Assembly (NCBI RefSeq): GCF_014203645.1
Contig: NZ_JACHJL010000002.1
Coordinates: 496,001 to 560,000 of the forward strand
DNA length: 64,000 bases
Direction: 5' to 3'
DNA from: Streptomyces zagrosensis
GTDB taxonomy: Bacteria; Actinomycetota; Actinomycetes; Streptomycetales; Streptomycetaceae
The stretch's first letter is position 1, and every line of letters starts with the position of its first letter. The notes under the pieces were generated by a model. The model saw only the letters and a program-made list of their open reading frames with translations. It was not told the origin of the DNA and ran no database searches. Both the position numbers and the translations under genes were made by a program. Below are positions 1-8,472 of the stretch, in pieces.

Positions 1-124
1 TCGGCGACTCACGCACCGCGCCGAGCGCATCGTCGGCCAGCATCGCCACGATGGCGGGAAGGTCCTCCACCCGAGCCTGTCGAAAGGCGACGTCCGTCAC
101 CCCAGGCTTCTCGAAATCGCTCAT
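1..124 (-). CDS. GNAT family N-acetyltransferase, N-terminal fragment (runs off window)
   Basis: Partial. The minus strand opens with ATG at 122-124 and reads MSDFEKPGVTDVAFRQARVE, then DLPAIVAMLADDALG, to the window edge. This matches the first strand and helix of GNAT acetyltransferases, which transfer acetyl from acetyl-CoA to an amine. Only about 41 residues are visible and the acetyl-CoA-binding part lies outside, so the substrate cannot be guessed. The next minus-strand gene, the MarR regulator, stops 21 bp upstream of this start, so co-transcription is possible. Confidence 0.7.
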   Translation of the reverse strand, partial: MSDFEKPGVTDVAFRQARVEDLPAIVAMLADDALGAVRESP

Positions 125-145
125 GATCCGGAGGCTACGCCTCGG

Positions 146-925
146 TCATGAGGGCCTCGACGTCGGCCCCAAAGTACGGACAGCCGTGACCAAAGGTGCC
201 AATTCGGGGCGTTGGGCGGCATCGTGCAGGGCTTCGCGAAGCGCGATGTCATGCACGGGGCGCGCCCTCTCCAGCAGTTTCCGGCCATCGGCGCTGACAT
301 TCGTGTAGATGCCCCTGCGGTCGGTCGGGCAGAGATAGCGGATCAAAAGGCCGCGGTCCTCCAGCCGGCTGACCAGGCGAGTCGTGGCGCTCTGGCTCAA
401 CACGACGACATCGGCGAGCTGGTTCATGCGCAGATGGCCACCTTCACCGTCGTGCTGGTCGCTCAGCACATCGAGCACCGAGTATTCCCGCACGCTCAGC
501 TCTGCCTCGGCCTCAAGGGCACGTTCTATGTGCGCCTCCAGGCGGCTGTGGAGCGCGGACAGGGCGCACCAACCATGGGCGAGAGCGCGTCCAGGCTTCG
601 GCGCTTCGGCGTTCGGCTCTTGCTCCGACAGATCCGGCGCATTCAACGGGCCTGTCTGATCCGGCTGGTTCGACTGGTTTCGCTGATTCGACTGGTCTGG
701 CCGCCGGTCCGGCTGGTCTGACTGGTCCGACCGAACTGGCCGGTCAGGCTGGTCTGCCGACTCGTCGGGCGTCGGCGCTGGGCTGGGGGGCGGGGCTCCG
801 ACGCGGGGTGGGGTCGGACGCTGCTGGGTGGCCGGGTCATAAGGCTGCTTCCGCTCTTGGCGCTGGGCTTCACCCTGGTCAGCGGCCTGTCGGTGGTCCG
901 TGGCCGAGTCGAGCTGCTGTGCCAT
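146..925 (-). CDS. MarR family transcriptional regulator
   Basis: A winged-helix regulator, probably controlling the divergent MFS gene. ATG at 925 (MAQQLDSATD) is chosen because the longer reading frame crosses the promoter region. The first ~115 residues are hydrophilic and rich in Asp, Gln, Pro and Arg, with short repeats of SDQPDR/SNQ type, and are probably disordered. The MarR domain fills roughly residues 120-255: a helix containing LEAHIERALEAEAELSVREY, then the recognition helix near LADVVVLSQSATTRLVSRLE and the wing with DRRGIYTNVS. About 259 aa, longer than the usual ~150 because of the extension. The ligand is unknown. Confidence 0.85.
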   Translation of the reverse strand: MAQQLDSATDHRQAADQGEAQRQERKQPYDPATQQRPTPPRVGAPPPSPAPTPDESADQPDRPVRSDQSDQPDRRPDQSNQRNQSNQPDQTGPLNAPDLSEQEPNAEAPKPGRALAHGWCALSALHSRLEAHIERALEAEAELSVREYSVLDVLSDQHDGEGGHLRMNQLADVVVLSQSATTRLVSRLEDRGLLIRYLCPTDRRGIYTNVSADGRKLLERARPVHDIALREALHDAAQRPELAPLVTAVRTLGPTSRPS

Positions 926-1004
926 GAGACGCCCCCTTCGGTGTCGTACACACCAGGATAGGTCACCGGCGAAATAGTCGGCGCTTGCGTATATCCCGCG
1001 TCTG

Positions 1005-1013
1005 CAATTATTG
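1005..1013. promoter_or_regulatory. Candidate MarR operator between marR and MFS genes
   Basis: CAATTATTG, an odd-length perfect palindrome, lies in the AT-rich 130-bp gap between the divergent MarR and MFS genes. The flanks are TG on the left and TGTGA on the right. A related half-site, GTGCACAATG, follows at about 1032-1041. MarR proteins commonly bind such short AT-rich palindromes. This is inferred from position and symmetry only. Confidence 0.35.
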
Positions 1014-1056
1014 TGTGAGCAGGTATCCGTCGTGCACAATGTTCAGGGGGGCCGTC

Positions 1057-2343
1057 ATGCCGCTTGCACTCGTCGCTTTGGCTATCGGTGCATTTGGTAT
1101 CGGAACGACCGAATTCGTGATCATGGGGTTGCTTCCGGAGGTATCGGATGCCTTTGGAGTGTCGATCCCGACCGCGGGCTTCGCGGTCACTGGCTATGCC
1201 CTGGGCGTCGTCGTAGGGGCCCCGTTCATGACGGCGCTCGGCACCAGACTGACCCGCAAACAGATGCTGATGATGTTGATGGCGCTGTTCATCGCCGGCA
1301 ACCTGCTCACGGCGCTGGCCCCCACGTTCGGAGTGCTGCTCCTGGGGCGCGTGCTCGCCTCGTTCACGCACGGTGCCTTCTTCGGTGTCGGCTCCGTGGT
1401 CGCCGCTGACCTGGTCGCCCCGAACAAGCGGGCCGGCGCCATCTCCAGCATGTTCACCGGCTTGACGCTCGCCAATGTCATCGGCGCTCCGCCCGGCACG
1501 TTGATCGGCCAGCATGCGGGCTGGCGCGTCACCTTCTTCATCGTCGCTGCGCTCGGCGTGCTGGGGCTGCTCGGTATCACCAAGCTCATCCCGGCCCGCC
1601 CGGAGCCCGCCGCGGCGCGGTTGAGTACGGAGTTCGGCGCCTTCCGTAACCCGCAGGTCTGGCTGGCCATGGCGATGACGGTGCTGGGGTTCGGTGGCGT
1701 CTTCGCGGCCATCACCTACATCACGCCGATGATGACCGAGACCGCGGGCTTCGCCGAGTCCAGCGTGATGTGGCTGCTGGCGCTGTTCGGGGTCGGCATG
1801 GTCATGGGAAACGTGATCGGTGGCCGATATGCCGACCGCTACGCGATGCCGCTGCTGTACGTGAGTCTCACCGGGCTCGCCATAGTGCTGGGGCTCTTCA
1901 CCTTCACGGCCCATAACAAGATCACCGCGGCGATCACTCTCATGCTTATCGGGCTCTTCGGGTTCGCGACGGTACCGCCCCTCCAAAAGCGTGTGATGGA
2001 CCAGGCTTCGGCCGCCCCGACCATTGCGTCGGCCGCCAACATCGCCGCCTTCAACCTGGGGAACGCACTCGCCGCGTGGCTCGGTGGCCTGGTCATATCC
2101 GCCGGCTTTGGATACACCGCGCCCAATGTGGTCGGTGTAGGGCTCGCGATATCCGCCCTTGGCGTCGCCGCCTTCTCGGCTTGGCTGGAGCGCCGCCAGG
2201 GAACCGCGGGCGGACGGGAGGGCCGGGTCATTGCGGCGGGCGGTCCGGCGGCGGATGCGGTGAGCAAGGTAGCGACTGGGGCCGCGGCGCAGACCCCAAC
2301 AGCCGACAGTGGGCATCAGCCGGCCGCCGACCTCACCACCTGA
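1057..2343 (+). CDS. MFS transporter, DHA1 family (efflux)
   Basis: A 12-helix major facilitator of about 428 aa in the inner membrane, probably a proton-coupled drug or metabolite exporter. The start is ATG at 1057 (MPLALVALAIGAFGIGTTEF) because an AGGGGG ribosome site sits just upstream; ATG at 1039 is an alternative. The N-terminal pattern GTTEFVIMGLLP is typical of AraJ/Cmx-type DHA1 exporters. GTRLTRKQ, in the first cytoplasmic loop, is the motif A position. The last ~40 residues are a polar, Ala-rich tail. It is divergent from the MarR gene, the usual layout for a repressor and its efflux target. Substrate unknown. Confidence 0.88.
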   Translation: MPLALVALAIGAFGIGTTEFVIMGLLPEVSDAFGVSIPTAGFAVTGYALGVVVGAPFMTALGTRLTRKQMLMMLMALFIAGNLLTALAPTFGVLLLGRVLASFTHGAFFGVGSVVAADLVAPNKRAGAISSMFTGLTLANVIGAPPGTLIGQHAGWRVTFFIVAALGVLGLLGITKLIPARPEPAAARLSTEFGAFRNPQVWLAMAMTVLGFGGVFAAITYITPMMTETAGFAESSVMWLLALFGVGMVMGNVIGGRYADRYAMPLLYVSLTGLAIVLGLFTFTAHNKITAAITLMLIGLFGFATVPPLQKRVMDQASAAPTIASAANIAAFNLGNALAAWLGGLVISAGFGYTAPNVVGVGLAISALGVAAFSAWLERRQGTAGGREGRVIAAGGPAADAVSKVATGAAAQTPTADSGHQPAADLTT

Positions 2344-2540
2344 CGCCCCGCCGGTCCCGGTGACCTCTAACCGGGCCGTCAGGCACCAGGGCTTGAGCGC
2401 GGAGACGTGGTAGCACCAAAACCTTCGCCGGTTACAGCCCGCCCGGCGTGAGCGCAGTCCCAAGAGCAAGCCCGAGTGGCCCACCGGGGCAACACACCAG
2501 CCACGTCACCAGAGCAGCTGGCCCCCTACCCTCGGCAGAC

Positions 2541-3173
2541 ATGACCAGACTCCATCTGTTCGACCTGGACGGGACCCTGATCTATGGATCGGCTGCTCCT
2601 GTGGAGATATCCCGGCAACTAGGCCTTGAGCGGGAGATCACCGAGTTGGAGCGGGCGTTCGCGCGGCAGGCGTTGGCGCCGCAGGACTTCGCGCTGCGAG
2701 TTCGCGAACTGTGGTCGGAGCTCACCGAGCAGCAGGTGGCGGACGCATTCGAGGGGGCTCCCTGGCTGGCCGGGATACGGGAGGTGTGGACGGACATCAC
2801 GGGGCGCGGCGAGCACTGCGCGGTGATCTCGCTCTCCCCGGACTTCTTCGTACGGCGGCTGTTGGAGTGGGGCGCGCACGCCACCTACGGGTCACGCTTT
2901 CCAGCCGTTCCGTTCCGGGAGCCGGTGAGGCCGGACGGCATCCTCAACCCGGCGGCGAAGGTGAAGATCGCGGATGAACTATGTGAAAAGTTTGGGGTGA
3001 CGCGGTCGGAGTGTGTGGCGTATGGCGACTCCATGTCGGACGTAGACCTCTTCGCCGTGCTCCCGACGTCGGTTGCCGTCAACGCTGACCAGCACGTGAA
3101 CGGACTCGCCTCATATGCGTATGTGGGGCGCGACCTTCGGGCGGCGTACGAATTGACCAACAAGCGCCGGTGA
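2541..3173 (+). CDS. HAD superfamily phosphatase (SerB-like, IB subfamily)
   Basis: About 210 aa. ATG at 2541 puts the nucleophile motif at the very N-terminus (MTRLHLFDLDGTLIYGS). HAD motif I is DLDGT (residues 8-12), motif II is the serine in ISLSPDFF, motif III is the lysine in NPAAKVKIADEL, and motif IV is GDSMSDVDLF. All catalytic acids are present. The all-helical cap between motifs I and II resembles phosphoserine phosphatases. It hydrolyses a small phosphomonoester; the substrate is not determined. It stands alone, with 197 bp upstream and a large non-coding gap downstream. Confidence 0.85.
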   Translation: MTRLHLFDLDGTLIYGSAAPVEISRQLGLEREITELERAFARQALAPQDFALRVRELWSELTEQQVADAFEGAPWLAGIREVWTDITGRGEHCAVISLSPDFFVRRLLEWGAHATYGSRFPAVPFREPVRPDGILNPAAKVKIADELCEKFGVTRSECVAYGDSMSDVDLFAVLPTSVAVNADQHVNGLASYAYVGRDLRAAYELTNKRR

Positions 3174-3897
3174 TTGCATCGATAAGAAGGCCATAAAAGT
3201 CAGCGCACACGGGACTTGTGCATTTATCCGGGGCGGGTATGGTCAACCCCGTTCGAACACAGGAACGCCATCGACGCTGCCGCTGGGCACACCCGTGAAC
3301 TCAGCCTATCGGGAACGGAAGTGCTGGTATGGGGAGTTCTCACTATTGCTCCAGGTTGCGTGCGAAGGCGACACACTGACGGACGAAGAGCTCCGCACCA
3401 GGGCGTACGCGCCATGGAAATGATGTGAGCGGTGAGAGCCGTGTGCGAGGCCATGGGCACATCACGCGGTGGCGCGTAAGAGCCGGGGGCGATGCGTACC
3501 GTCAGTCGGTGTGGGAACCGGTCTCTGCATGGGTGCGTGAGGTGCCCAAGAGGGCGAAATGGCGGCGGGCGCCGCGACCTGCCAGACGAACGGTGAGTCG
3601 TTGCATGAGTGACGTGTCGCCGGAAAGAAGGGAACCGGGGAGGGGGAAGGGTCGCGGGTGAGCAAGGCGTGTGATGTGCCCTCCTGTTCACCGGTAGGTG
3701 CGGGCGGTGCGCAAGGCGCCAGCGGTCCAGACTGCGAGGCGCCAGCGGTCCAGGCGTGCAGCGGCTGAGGCTAGGGCTAACGGTGGCTCGGGCTCGCAGC
3801 GACTCGAACTGACAGCGACACGGAGTGGCAGTGACGCAGACCAACAGTGACGAAGACTGGTGAAGTCCGGCAGAGAGATGTTCGAGGCGAGGCAACC
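3174..3897. other. Long upstream region of the flavohaemoprotein gene
   Basis: About 724 bp with no convincing gene apart from a possible 16-codon upstream ORF (listed separately). The frames that do stay open show no recognisable domain and no good ribosome site. The length suggests a long leader or regulatory region for the flavohaemoprotein gene. I could not recognise a specific operator by eye. Confidence 0.4.
3329..3379 (+). CDS. Possible 16-aa upstream ORF
   Basis: ATG at 3329 with a GGAAG ribosome site seven bases upstream encodes MGSSHYCSRLRAKATH and stops at TGA 3377-3379. It is a leader-peptide-sized frame with good start signals, about 520 bp before the flavohaemoprotein start. 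Nothing shows it is translated. Conservation across streptomycetes would be needed to take it seriously. Confidence 0.25.
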   Translation: MGSSHYCSRLRAKATH

Positions 3898-6147
3898 ATG
3901 AACGCTCCGACCACCACGTCAGCCGACGACAACGAGCCCGGTGGTCCTGGCGACGGCCATGACGAGAACCGTGAACGAGGCTGGTTCACTCCGAGCAAGC
4001 AGAGCACCGACGCACGGCCGCGGAACCAAGACGGCACGGAGGCTATGGAGGCTGAAGGCGCGGCCGGGGTTGAAGGTGCGGATGGGTCCGTAGTTGCGGC
4101 AGGGGGCGCAGGTGCGATGGGGGGCGTTGCCGGCGGCGCGGGTAGTCGTGCTGTGGCTCGGGGGGCAGCGCGTTCCGGCGAAACCGGGCGGCTGCCCAGC
4201 CGTCCGGTGGCGGCGATCAGACCGGTGGGGCGAGGCCTGGGCCGTACCACCGCGCCGCTACCTCATGCCGCGCGACCCACCGCCCCCGAAACGCGTGACC
4301 GCGCTCGGGCGCAGCCCCAGCAGCGGGAGCGGGACCGTTCCCAGCAGCGCGCCCTGGAGTGCGCCCCGGAACAGGTACCGGAGCACAGCGGCTCCGAACA
4401 GGCACCGGAGCGCGGCCAGGAACAAACGCGGGGGCGCGGCCGAGAAGGCCGTGCAGAGGTTCAGCGCGAGGAACACGTCACGGAACCCCGCCAGGAGCAT
4501 TCTCCGGGACTGACACGGGAGTTGGGGTACGAGGGTTCGGCCGCGGGGCAGCAGGAGGAGGAGCACCGGCGTCCCGCTGAGCCGCGCGATCATCGAGTGA
4601 TCGCCGCGGCGGCGATGAGCCCCGCACGCGTTGTACCTGCACTTAGCCCCGCCCCTGCAACCGGCCGGGGAGCCGCGCACCCGACCAAGTCTGCCGGCTA
4701 CCCCGCGGCTCCGGCCGCGCCCCAGGACGCTCATCCGACTGCGCACCCGACCGGGTACCCGGCCCGTACGTCCTCTGCCGCTCTTGTGGCTCCCTTCCGG
4801 GAGGTCCGCGATCCTGGAGGCTCCGGTACAACGGCCCCGCGCAGCGTCAGCACCGAAGCCGGCCACGATCGCGATCTCAGCCTCGGTGCCGGCCCCCATT
4901 TCGATCTCAGGCTCAGTCCCGACCCCGGCCCAGCCCCCCATTCCGGCTCGCGGTCCAACGACGGGGGGCGCGATAGCGGGCCCGGCCAGAAGAGCGCGTT
5001 CGCTGACCTGCCCGAGAGCTCATCGGCCGATACGCAGCTCATCCGGCGCACCCTGGCCGAGATTGAGCCGATATCCGACAAGGTCACCTCGTACTTCTAC
5101 GCATTGCTCTTCGTACGCCACCCTCATTTGCGAGAGCTGTTTCCGGCTGCCATGGATGCGCAGCGGGATCGTCTGTTCAAGGCGCTGCTCACGGCTGCGC
5201 GGAAGGCAGATGAACCGGAGGTTCTCGATGAGTACCTCACCCATCTCGGGCAAGGGCACCGCAAGTACGGGACGTTGCCCGAGCACTATCCGGCGGTGGG
5301 CGAGAGTCTGCTCGGTGCGCTGGCCCGATACACGCCCGGGAGCTGGAGCGAGGCGACGGAAGCGGCGTGGGTGCGGGCGTACACCGTCATCTCGCAGGTG
5401 ATGATCGATGCCGCGGCCGAGAACGAACAGTACGCGCCCGCCTGGTGGCAGGCCGAGATCGTGAGCCATGAGCTGCGCACGCCGGACATAGCCGTGGTCA
5501 CGGTGCGCCCGGACCAGCCGTATCCGTTTTTGGCCGGGCAGTACACGAGCCTGGAGACGCCCTGGTGGCCGCGGGTGTGGCGGCACTATTCCTTTGCGTC
5601 GGCGCCGCGTTCGGACGGGCTGTTGTCGTTCCATGTCAAAGCCGTCCCGGCGGGCTGGGTCTCCTCCGCGCTGGTGCACCACGCCACTGCGGGAGATGTG
5701 ATCAGGCTCGGTTCCCCCGCCGGTTCGATGGTGGTGGACCACGCGACCGACAGCGGGTTGCTGTGCCTCGGCGGGGGGACCGGTATTGCGCCGATCAAGG
5801 CGCTCGTCGAGGACGTCGCCGTGCACGGTCGGCAGCGTCCGGTCGAGGTCTTCTACGGCGCACGCAGCGATCACGACCTGTATGACATCGAGACCATGAC
5901 GCGGCTTGAGCGCGAGCATCCCTGGCTCTCGGTGCGGTCCGTCATATCGGACGGACCCACCAGCGGACTGAGCGGACAACTACCGGATGCTGTACGGCAA
6001 TACGGGCCATGGAATACGTACGACGCCTATCTCTCCGGACCGCCCGGGCTTATTCGTAGCGGGGTGAGCACTCTGCGCGGCATCGGGATTCCGTCCCACC
6101 GCATCCGTCACGACTCCCTTGAGGAGTTGGTAGGAGCGGCCAGGTAG
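3898..6147 (+). CDS. Flavohaemoprotein (NO dioxygenase-type) with ~375-aa disordered N-terminal extension
   Basis: A globin plus FAD/NAD(P)H reductase, the fold of nitric-oxide dioxygenases, which turn NO and O2 into nitrate using NAD(P)H. ATG at 3898 (MNAPTTTSADD) follows a GAGGCGAGG ribosome site; ATG at 3847 is in frame upstream. Residues 1-~375 are low-complexity Ala/Pro/Gln/Glu/Arg sequence. The globin (~375-510) keeps the B10 tyrosine in TSYFYALLF, the E7-region glutamine in DAQRDRLF, and the proximal histidine in GQGHRKYGTLPEHYPAVGE. The reductase keeps RHYSFAS (FAD) and GGGTGIAPIKAL (NAD). The usual C-terminal CGP is SGP here. At 749 aa it is nearly twice E. coli Hmp (about 396 aa). 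Confidence 0.88.
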   Translation: MNAPTTTSADDNEPGGPGDGHDENRERGWFTPSKQSTDARPRNQDGTEAMEAEGAAGVEGADGSVVAAGGAGAMGGVAGGAGSRAVARGAARSGETGRLPSRPVAAIRPVGRGLGRTTAPLPHAARPTAPETRDRARAQPQQRERDRSQQRALECAPEQVPEHSGSEQAPERGQEQTRGRGREGRAEVQREEHVTEPRQEHSPGLTRELGYEGSAAGQQEEEHRRPAEPRDHRVIAAAAMSPARVVPALSPAPATGRGAAHPTKSAGYPAAPAAPQDAHPTAHPTGYPARTSSAALVAPFREVRDPGGSGTTAPRSVSTEAGHDRDLSLGAGPHFDLRLSPDPGPAPHSGSRSNDGGRDSGPGQKSAFADLPESSSADTQLIRRTLAEIEPISDKVTSYFYALLFVRHPHLRELFPAAMDAQRDRLFKALLTAARKADEPEVLDEYLTHLGQGHRKYGTLPEHYPAVGESLLGALARYTPGSWSEATEAAWVRAYTVISQVMIDAAAENEQYAPAWWQAEIVSHELRTPDIAVVTVRPDQPYPFLAGQYTSLETPWWPRVWRHYSFASAPRSDGLLSFHVKAVPAGWVSSALVHHATAGDVIRLGSPAGSMVVDHATDSGLLCLGGGTGIAPIKALVEDVAVHGRQRPVEVFYGARSDHDLYDIETMTRLEREHPWLSVRSVISDGPTSGLSGQLPDAVRQYGPWNTYDAYLSGPPGLIRSGVSTLRGIGIPSHRIRHDSLEELVGAAR

Positions 6148-6224
6148 GCGAGGCCGTTGGGTGCGGGCCGTGGGGCGCTGGGGGCGAAATGCCGGGGCGG
6201 GGAAGCACATGAGGAAACGGGACG

Positions 6225-7514
6225 GTGAAAGGCATGGAAACCGATCCGGAACGCACGGCTGATAACGCGGCCGGCGGTGGGTGGGGAGCAACGCGCGGCA
6301 TGGGAGACGGCAACCGCCCGGGAGCTAGCGAGATGGTCGAAGACTGGGCCCGGGACCAGGCCGAACCGGTCCCCGGGAGCGATCAATCCGGACAGCGATG
6401 GGCCGGCGACGGAGAACGAAAGGTGCAGCACCGGCTTGGTACGAAGGAAAGAGCCGAGCGTTTCTACGGTGAGCAAGTGCTCGGCCACCTCAATGCGCCC
6501 ATGCGGGAGTTCGTGCAGCGCCAGGAGATGTTTTTCCTGGCGTCCTCGGACGGAAACGGCGCATGCGATAGCACGTTCCGGGCCGGAACACCCGGGTTTC
6601 TTCAGGTGTTTGACGAGCGCACCATCGCTTATCCCGAATACCGGGGCAACGGGGTCTTTGCGAGCCTTGGGAATATCGAGGAGAACCCGCAGGTTGCCGT
6701 TCTCCTCGTGGATTTCCAGCACGACCGGGTCGGCCTGCACATCAACGGTCGGGCCCGTGTCATCGCGGATGAGGCCATGCGTGCCCAGCGTCCCTATCTG
6801 CCGATTGACCCGGTGCCGGGCCGCCGGCCCGTGGTGTGGGTCGAGATCACGGTCACAGAGGCGTACATCCACTGTGCCAAGCACATCCCGCATCTGACGA
6901 AGGTGCCGCGCACGCCGCACGGTGAGGGCCGGGCCTGGGGAACAGACGACAACAGGCGCAAGGGCGGCGACTACTTCGGCACCATCGCCGCGGCCCGCGA
7001 TCGAGCCCGCGACGGTGATCACAACCGTGATCACGACTGTGACCGCGCCCCTGAACGCGATCGGCGCGGGGGCCCAGCCGCGGAGCGAAGCGAACCCCAG
7101 GCACCCACCCGCCCCCAGGTGAACGGTGCACGAGGCGGGCGACGGCGCCCTGACGAGAGCCAGGAAAGGGAACACGCGGTGTGGCGGGAAGCGGTGGAAA
7201 GCGTACTGGCGAGGGCTCGGCGCCCGGTGACCACCCCGGACGGTGAACGGGAGGCGTTTCGTGGCTGGTTCGTCGCCCAGTCGCGGTCAGCACCACAACC
7301 GTCGCCTCAGCCTCAGCCTCAGCCCCAGCGCCGGCCTCAGTCCCAGTCCCAGCCCCAGCCCCAGCGCCGGCCTCAGTCCCAGTCCCAGCCCCAGCCCCAG
7401 CGCCGGCCTCAGTCCCAGTCCCAGCCCCAGTCCCAGTCCCAGCCCGAGTTTCGCCCTCATCCGGTGGTCGCCGACTCGCCGCCGGAGCCGCACCGCAGCG
7501 TCGGGGCCCGATGA
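6225..7514 (+). CDS. PNPOx-like (pyridoxamine 5'-phosphate oxidase fold) flavoprotein with Gln/Pro-rich tail
   Basis: A split-barrel FMN-binding protein. Residues ~70-235 carry the domain: RAERFYGEQVL, FVQRQEMFFLASSDGNG, then RTIAYPEYRGNGVFASLGNI, GLHINGRARV and EAYIHCAKHIPHL, as in PNPOx-type proteins found beside flavoproteins. GTG at 6225 has GAGGA upstream; ATG at 6234 is also possible. From about residue 240 the sequence becomes Arg/Asp-rich, then a perfect 12-residue repeat QPQRRPQSQSQP. It starts 78 bp after the flavohaemoprotein, same strand, so it is probably co-transcribed and may have a related redox role. The reaction is unknown. Confidence 0.75.
   Translation: MKGMETDPERTADNAAGGGWGATRGMGDGNRPGASEMVEDWARDQAEPVPGSDQSGQRWAGDGERKVQHRLGTKERAERFYGEQVLGHLNAPMREFVQRQEMFFLASSDGNGACDSTFRAGTPGFLQVFDERTIAYPEYRGNGVFASLGNIEENPQVAVLLVDFQHDRVGLHINGRARVIADEAMRAQRPYLPIDPVPGRRPVVWVEITVTEAYIHCAKHIPHLTKVPRTPHGEGRAWGTDDNRRKGGDYFGTIAAARDRARDGDHNRDHDCDRAPERDRRGGPAAERSEPQAPTRPQVNGARGGRRRPDESQEREHAVWREAVESVLARARRPVTTPDGEREAFRGWFVAQSRSAPQPSPQPQPQPQRRPQSQSQPQPQRRPQSQSQPQPQRRPQSQSQPQSQSQPEFRPHPVVADSPPEPHRSVGAR
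7310..7443 (+). repeat. 36-bp in-frame tandem repeat in the PNPOx-like gene
   Basis: About three near-perfect 36-bp units plus partial units encode QPQRRPQSQSQP repeats. The codons are nearly identical between units, which suggests recent expansion. The unit is in frame, so copy-number change would lengthen or shorten the tail without breaking the gene. Confidence 0.8.
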
Positions 7515-7594
7515 GTGGGCCCGGGCGCCGATCGGCGGCTGTTGGGTCGGTTCGGATAGCGGGACGTCGGCCGAGGTGCGGCGGGTTCGGCCCG

Positions 7595-8119
7595 TTAGCC
7601 GAGGTCGCCCGCGAGTAGCGCCCGTACGCCCTCGATGTTCGTGTCGAGGTAGTGGCGCAGCGACGGCGGCACCACGTCCACCGAAGCGACGCCTTCGCGG
7701 GTGAACGGCACTCGTACCACCTCATACTCGCCGCACGGCTCGTCCACCTCGGGGCCGTGCCGTTTGGTCAGGTCCATGGTGGCTAGCCGGCAGGCGAAAA
7801 AGTGCTGAACCTTGACGCCTCGATCGGGCACGACGTCCTCGGGGAGCCTGTCACGCGTCGCGTCGATCGGGACGGTATCCACGAAGGCGGGTACCACATC
7901 GGTCACTTTGGCGCCCAGTTCCTCATCCATTTCGCGGTGCAGGGCGTCGATGACGGTGGGGTCACCCGGTTCCACACCACCGCCAGGAGTGATCCAGTAC
8001 GGATCTTCGCCGGGCTTGGTCCGCTTAATGAGGACGAGTTGGGGCGTGGTGTCCTCGCCACGGTCACCATCGAGCAGGATGGCACGGGCGGTGCGCTTGA
8101 CCACTGGCCGTTCGGTCAT
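7595..8119 (-). CDS. NUDIX hydrolase
   Basis: 174 aa, ATG at 8119 (MTERPVVKRTARAILLDGD). The Nudix box runs from GGGVEPGD through HREMDEELGA (about residues 46-70). The final glutamate of the first half-motif is aspartate (GVEPGD), while REMDEELG is intact. Such enzymes hydrolyse a nucleoside diphosphate linked to another moiety (dNTPs, sugar nucleotides, NADH and others), using Mg2+. The exact substrate cannot be read from sequence. It is a single gene, convergent with the PNPOx-like gene. Confidence 0.85.
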   Translation of the reverse strand: MTERPVVKRTARAILLDGDRGEDTTPQLVLIKRTKPGEDPYWITPGGGVEPGDPTVIDALHREMDEELGAKVTDVVPAFVDTVPIDATRDRLPEDVVPDRGVKVQHFFACRLATMDLTKRHGPEVDEPCGEYEVVRVPFTREGVASVDVVPPSLRHYLDTNIEGVRALLAGDLG

Positions 8120-8472
8120 AGGGGAGATCTGCCGCGCGTGGCGCCGCGCGAAACCCCGTCCGGCCTGGTACGGCGGCGCGCCCGAACGCCCCGGCGCGCA
8201 CTCCGGGCCGCCAGCTCTGCCGCGCAAGGCGCCCCTTGGAGGCCCCGGAGTCGGCTCGTCCACCTGCCCCGCTCCTCCCGAGCCCGGCAAGCCCTGCAAC
8301 CCCGTACGTAAGCCTCCCAGTCCGCTCAACGTCTGCCTGGCCACCCCCGGCCGTTTACCCGAACGCCCCCACCCCACCCGTCCGACGCCCCCACCCCCAT
8401 CCGTCCGACACCTCCGCGCGCACCTCCGCGCACCCTCGCGCGCGCCCTATTGGGCTATACGAACCAGACCGG
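8120..8472. other. Intergenic region with C-rich short repeats
   Basis: A stretch of about 353 bp between the Nudix start and the LysR stop. Around 8365-8412 it holds two copies of a C-rich unit of about 23 bp (CCCCCACCCCATCCGTCCGA type), followed by CCTCCGCGCGCA repeats. I see no gene. It must contain the Nudix promoter but no clear -10/-35 stands out. Confidence 0.4.

Noticed and set aside
643..2484. A 613-codon open frame antisense to the MFS and MarR genes
   Set aside because: It is the codon-bias shadow of the MFS gene: Arg/Gly/His-rich, no domain, and it crosses a promoter region.
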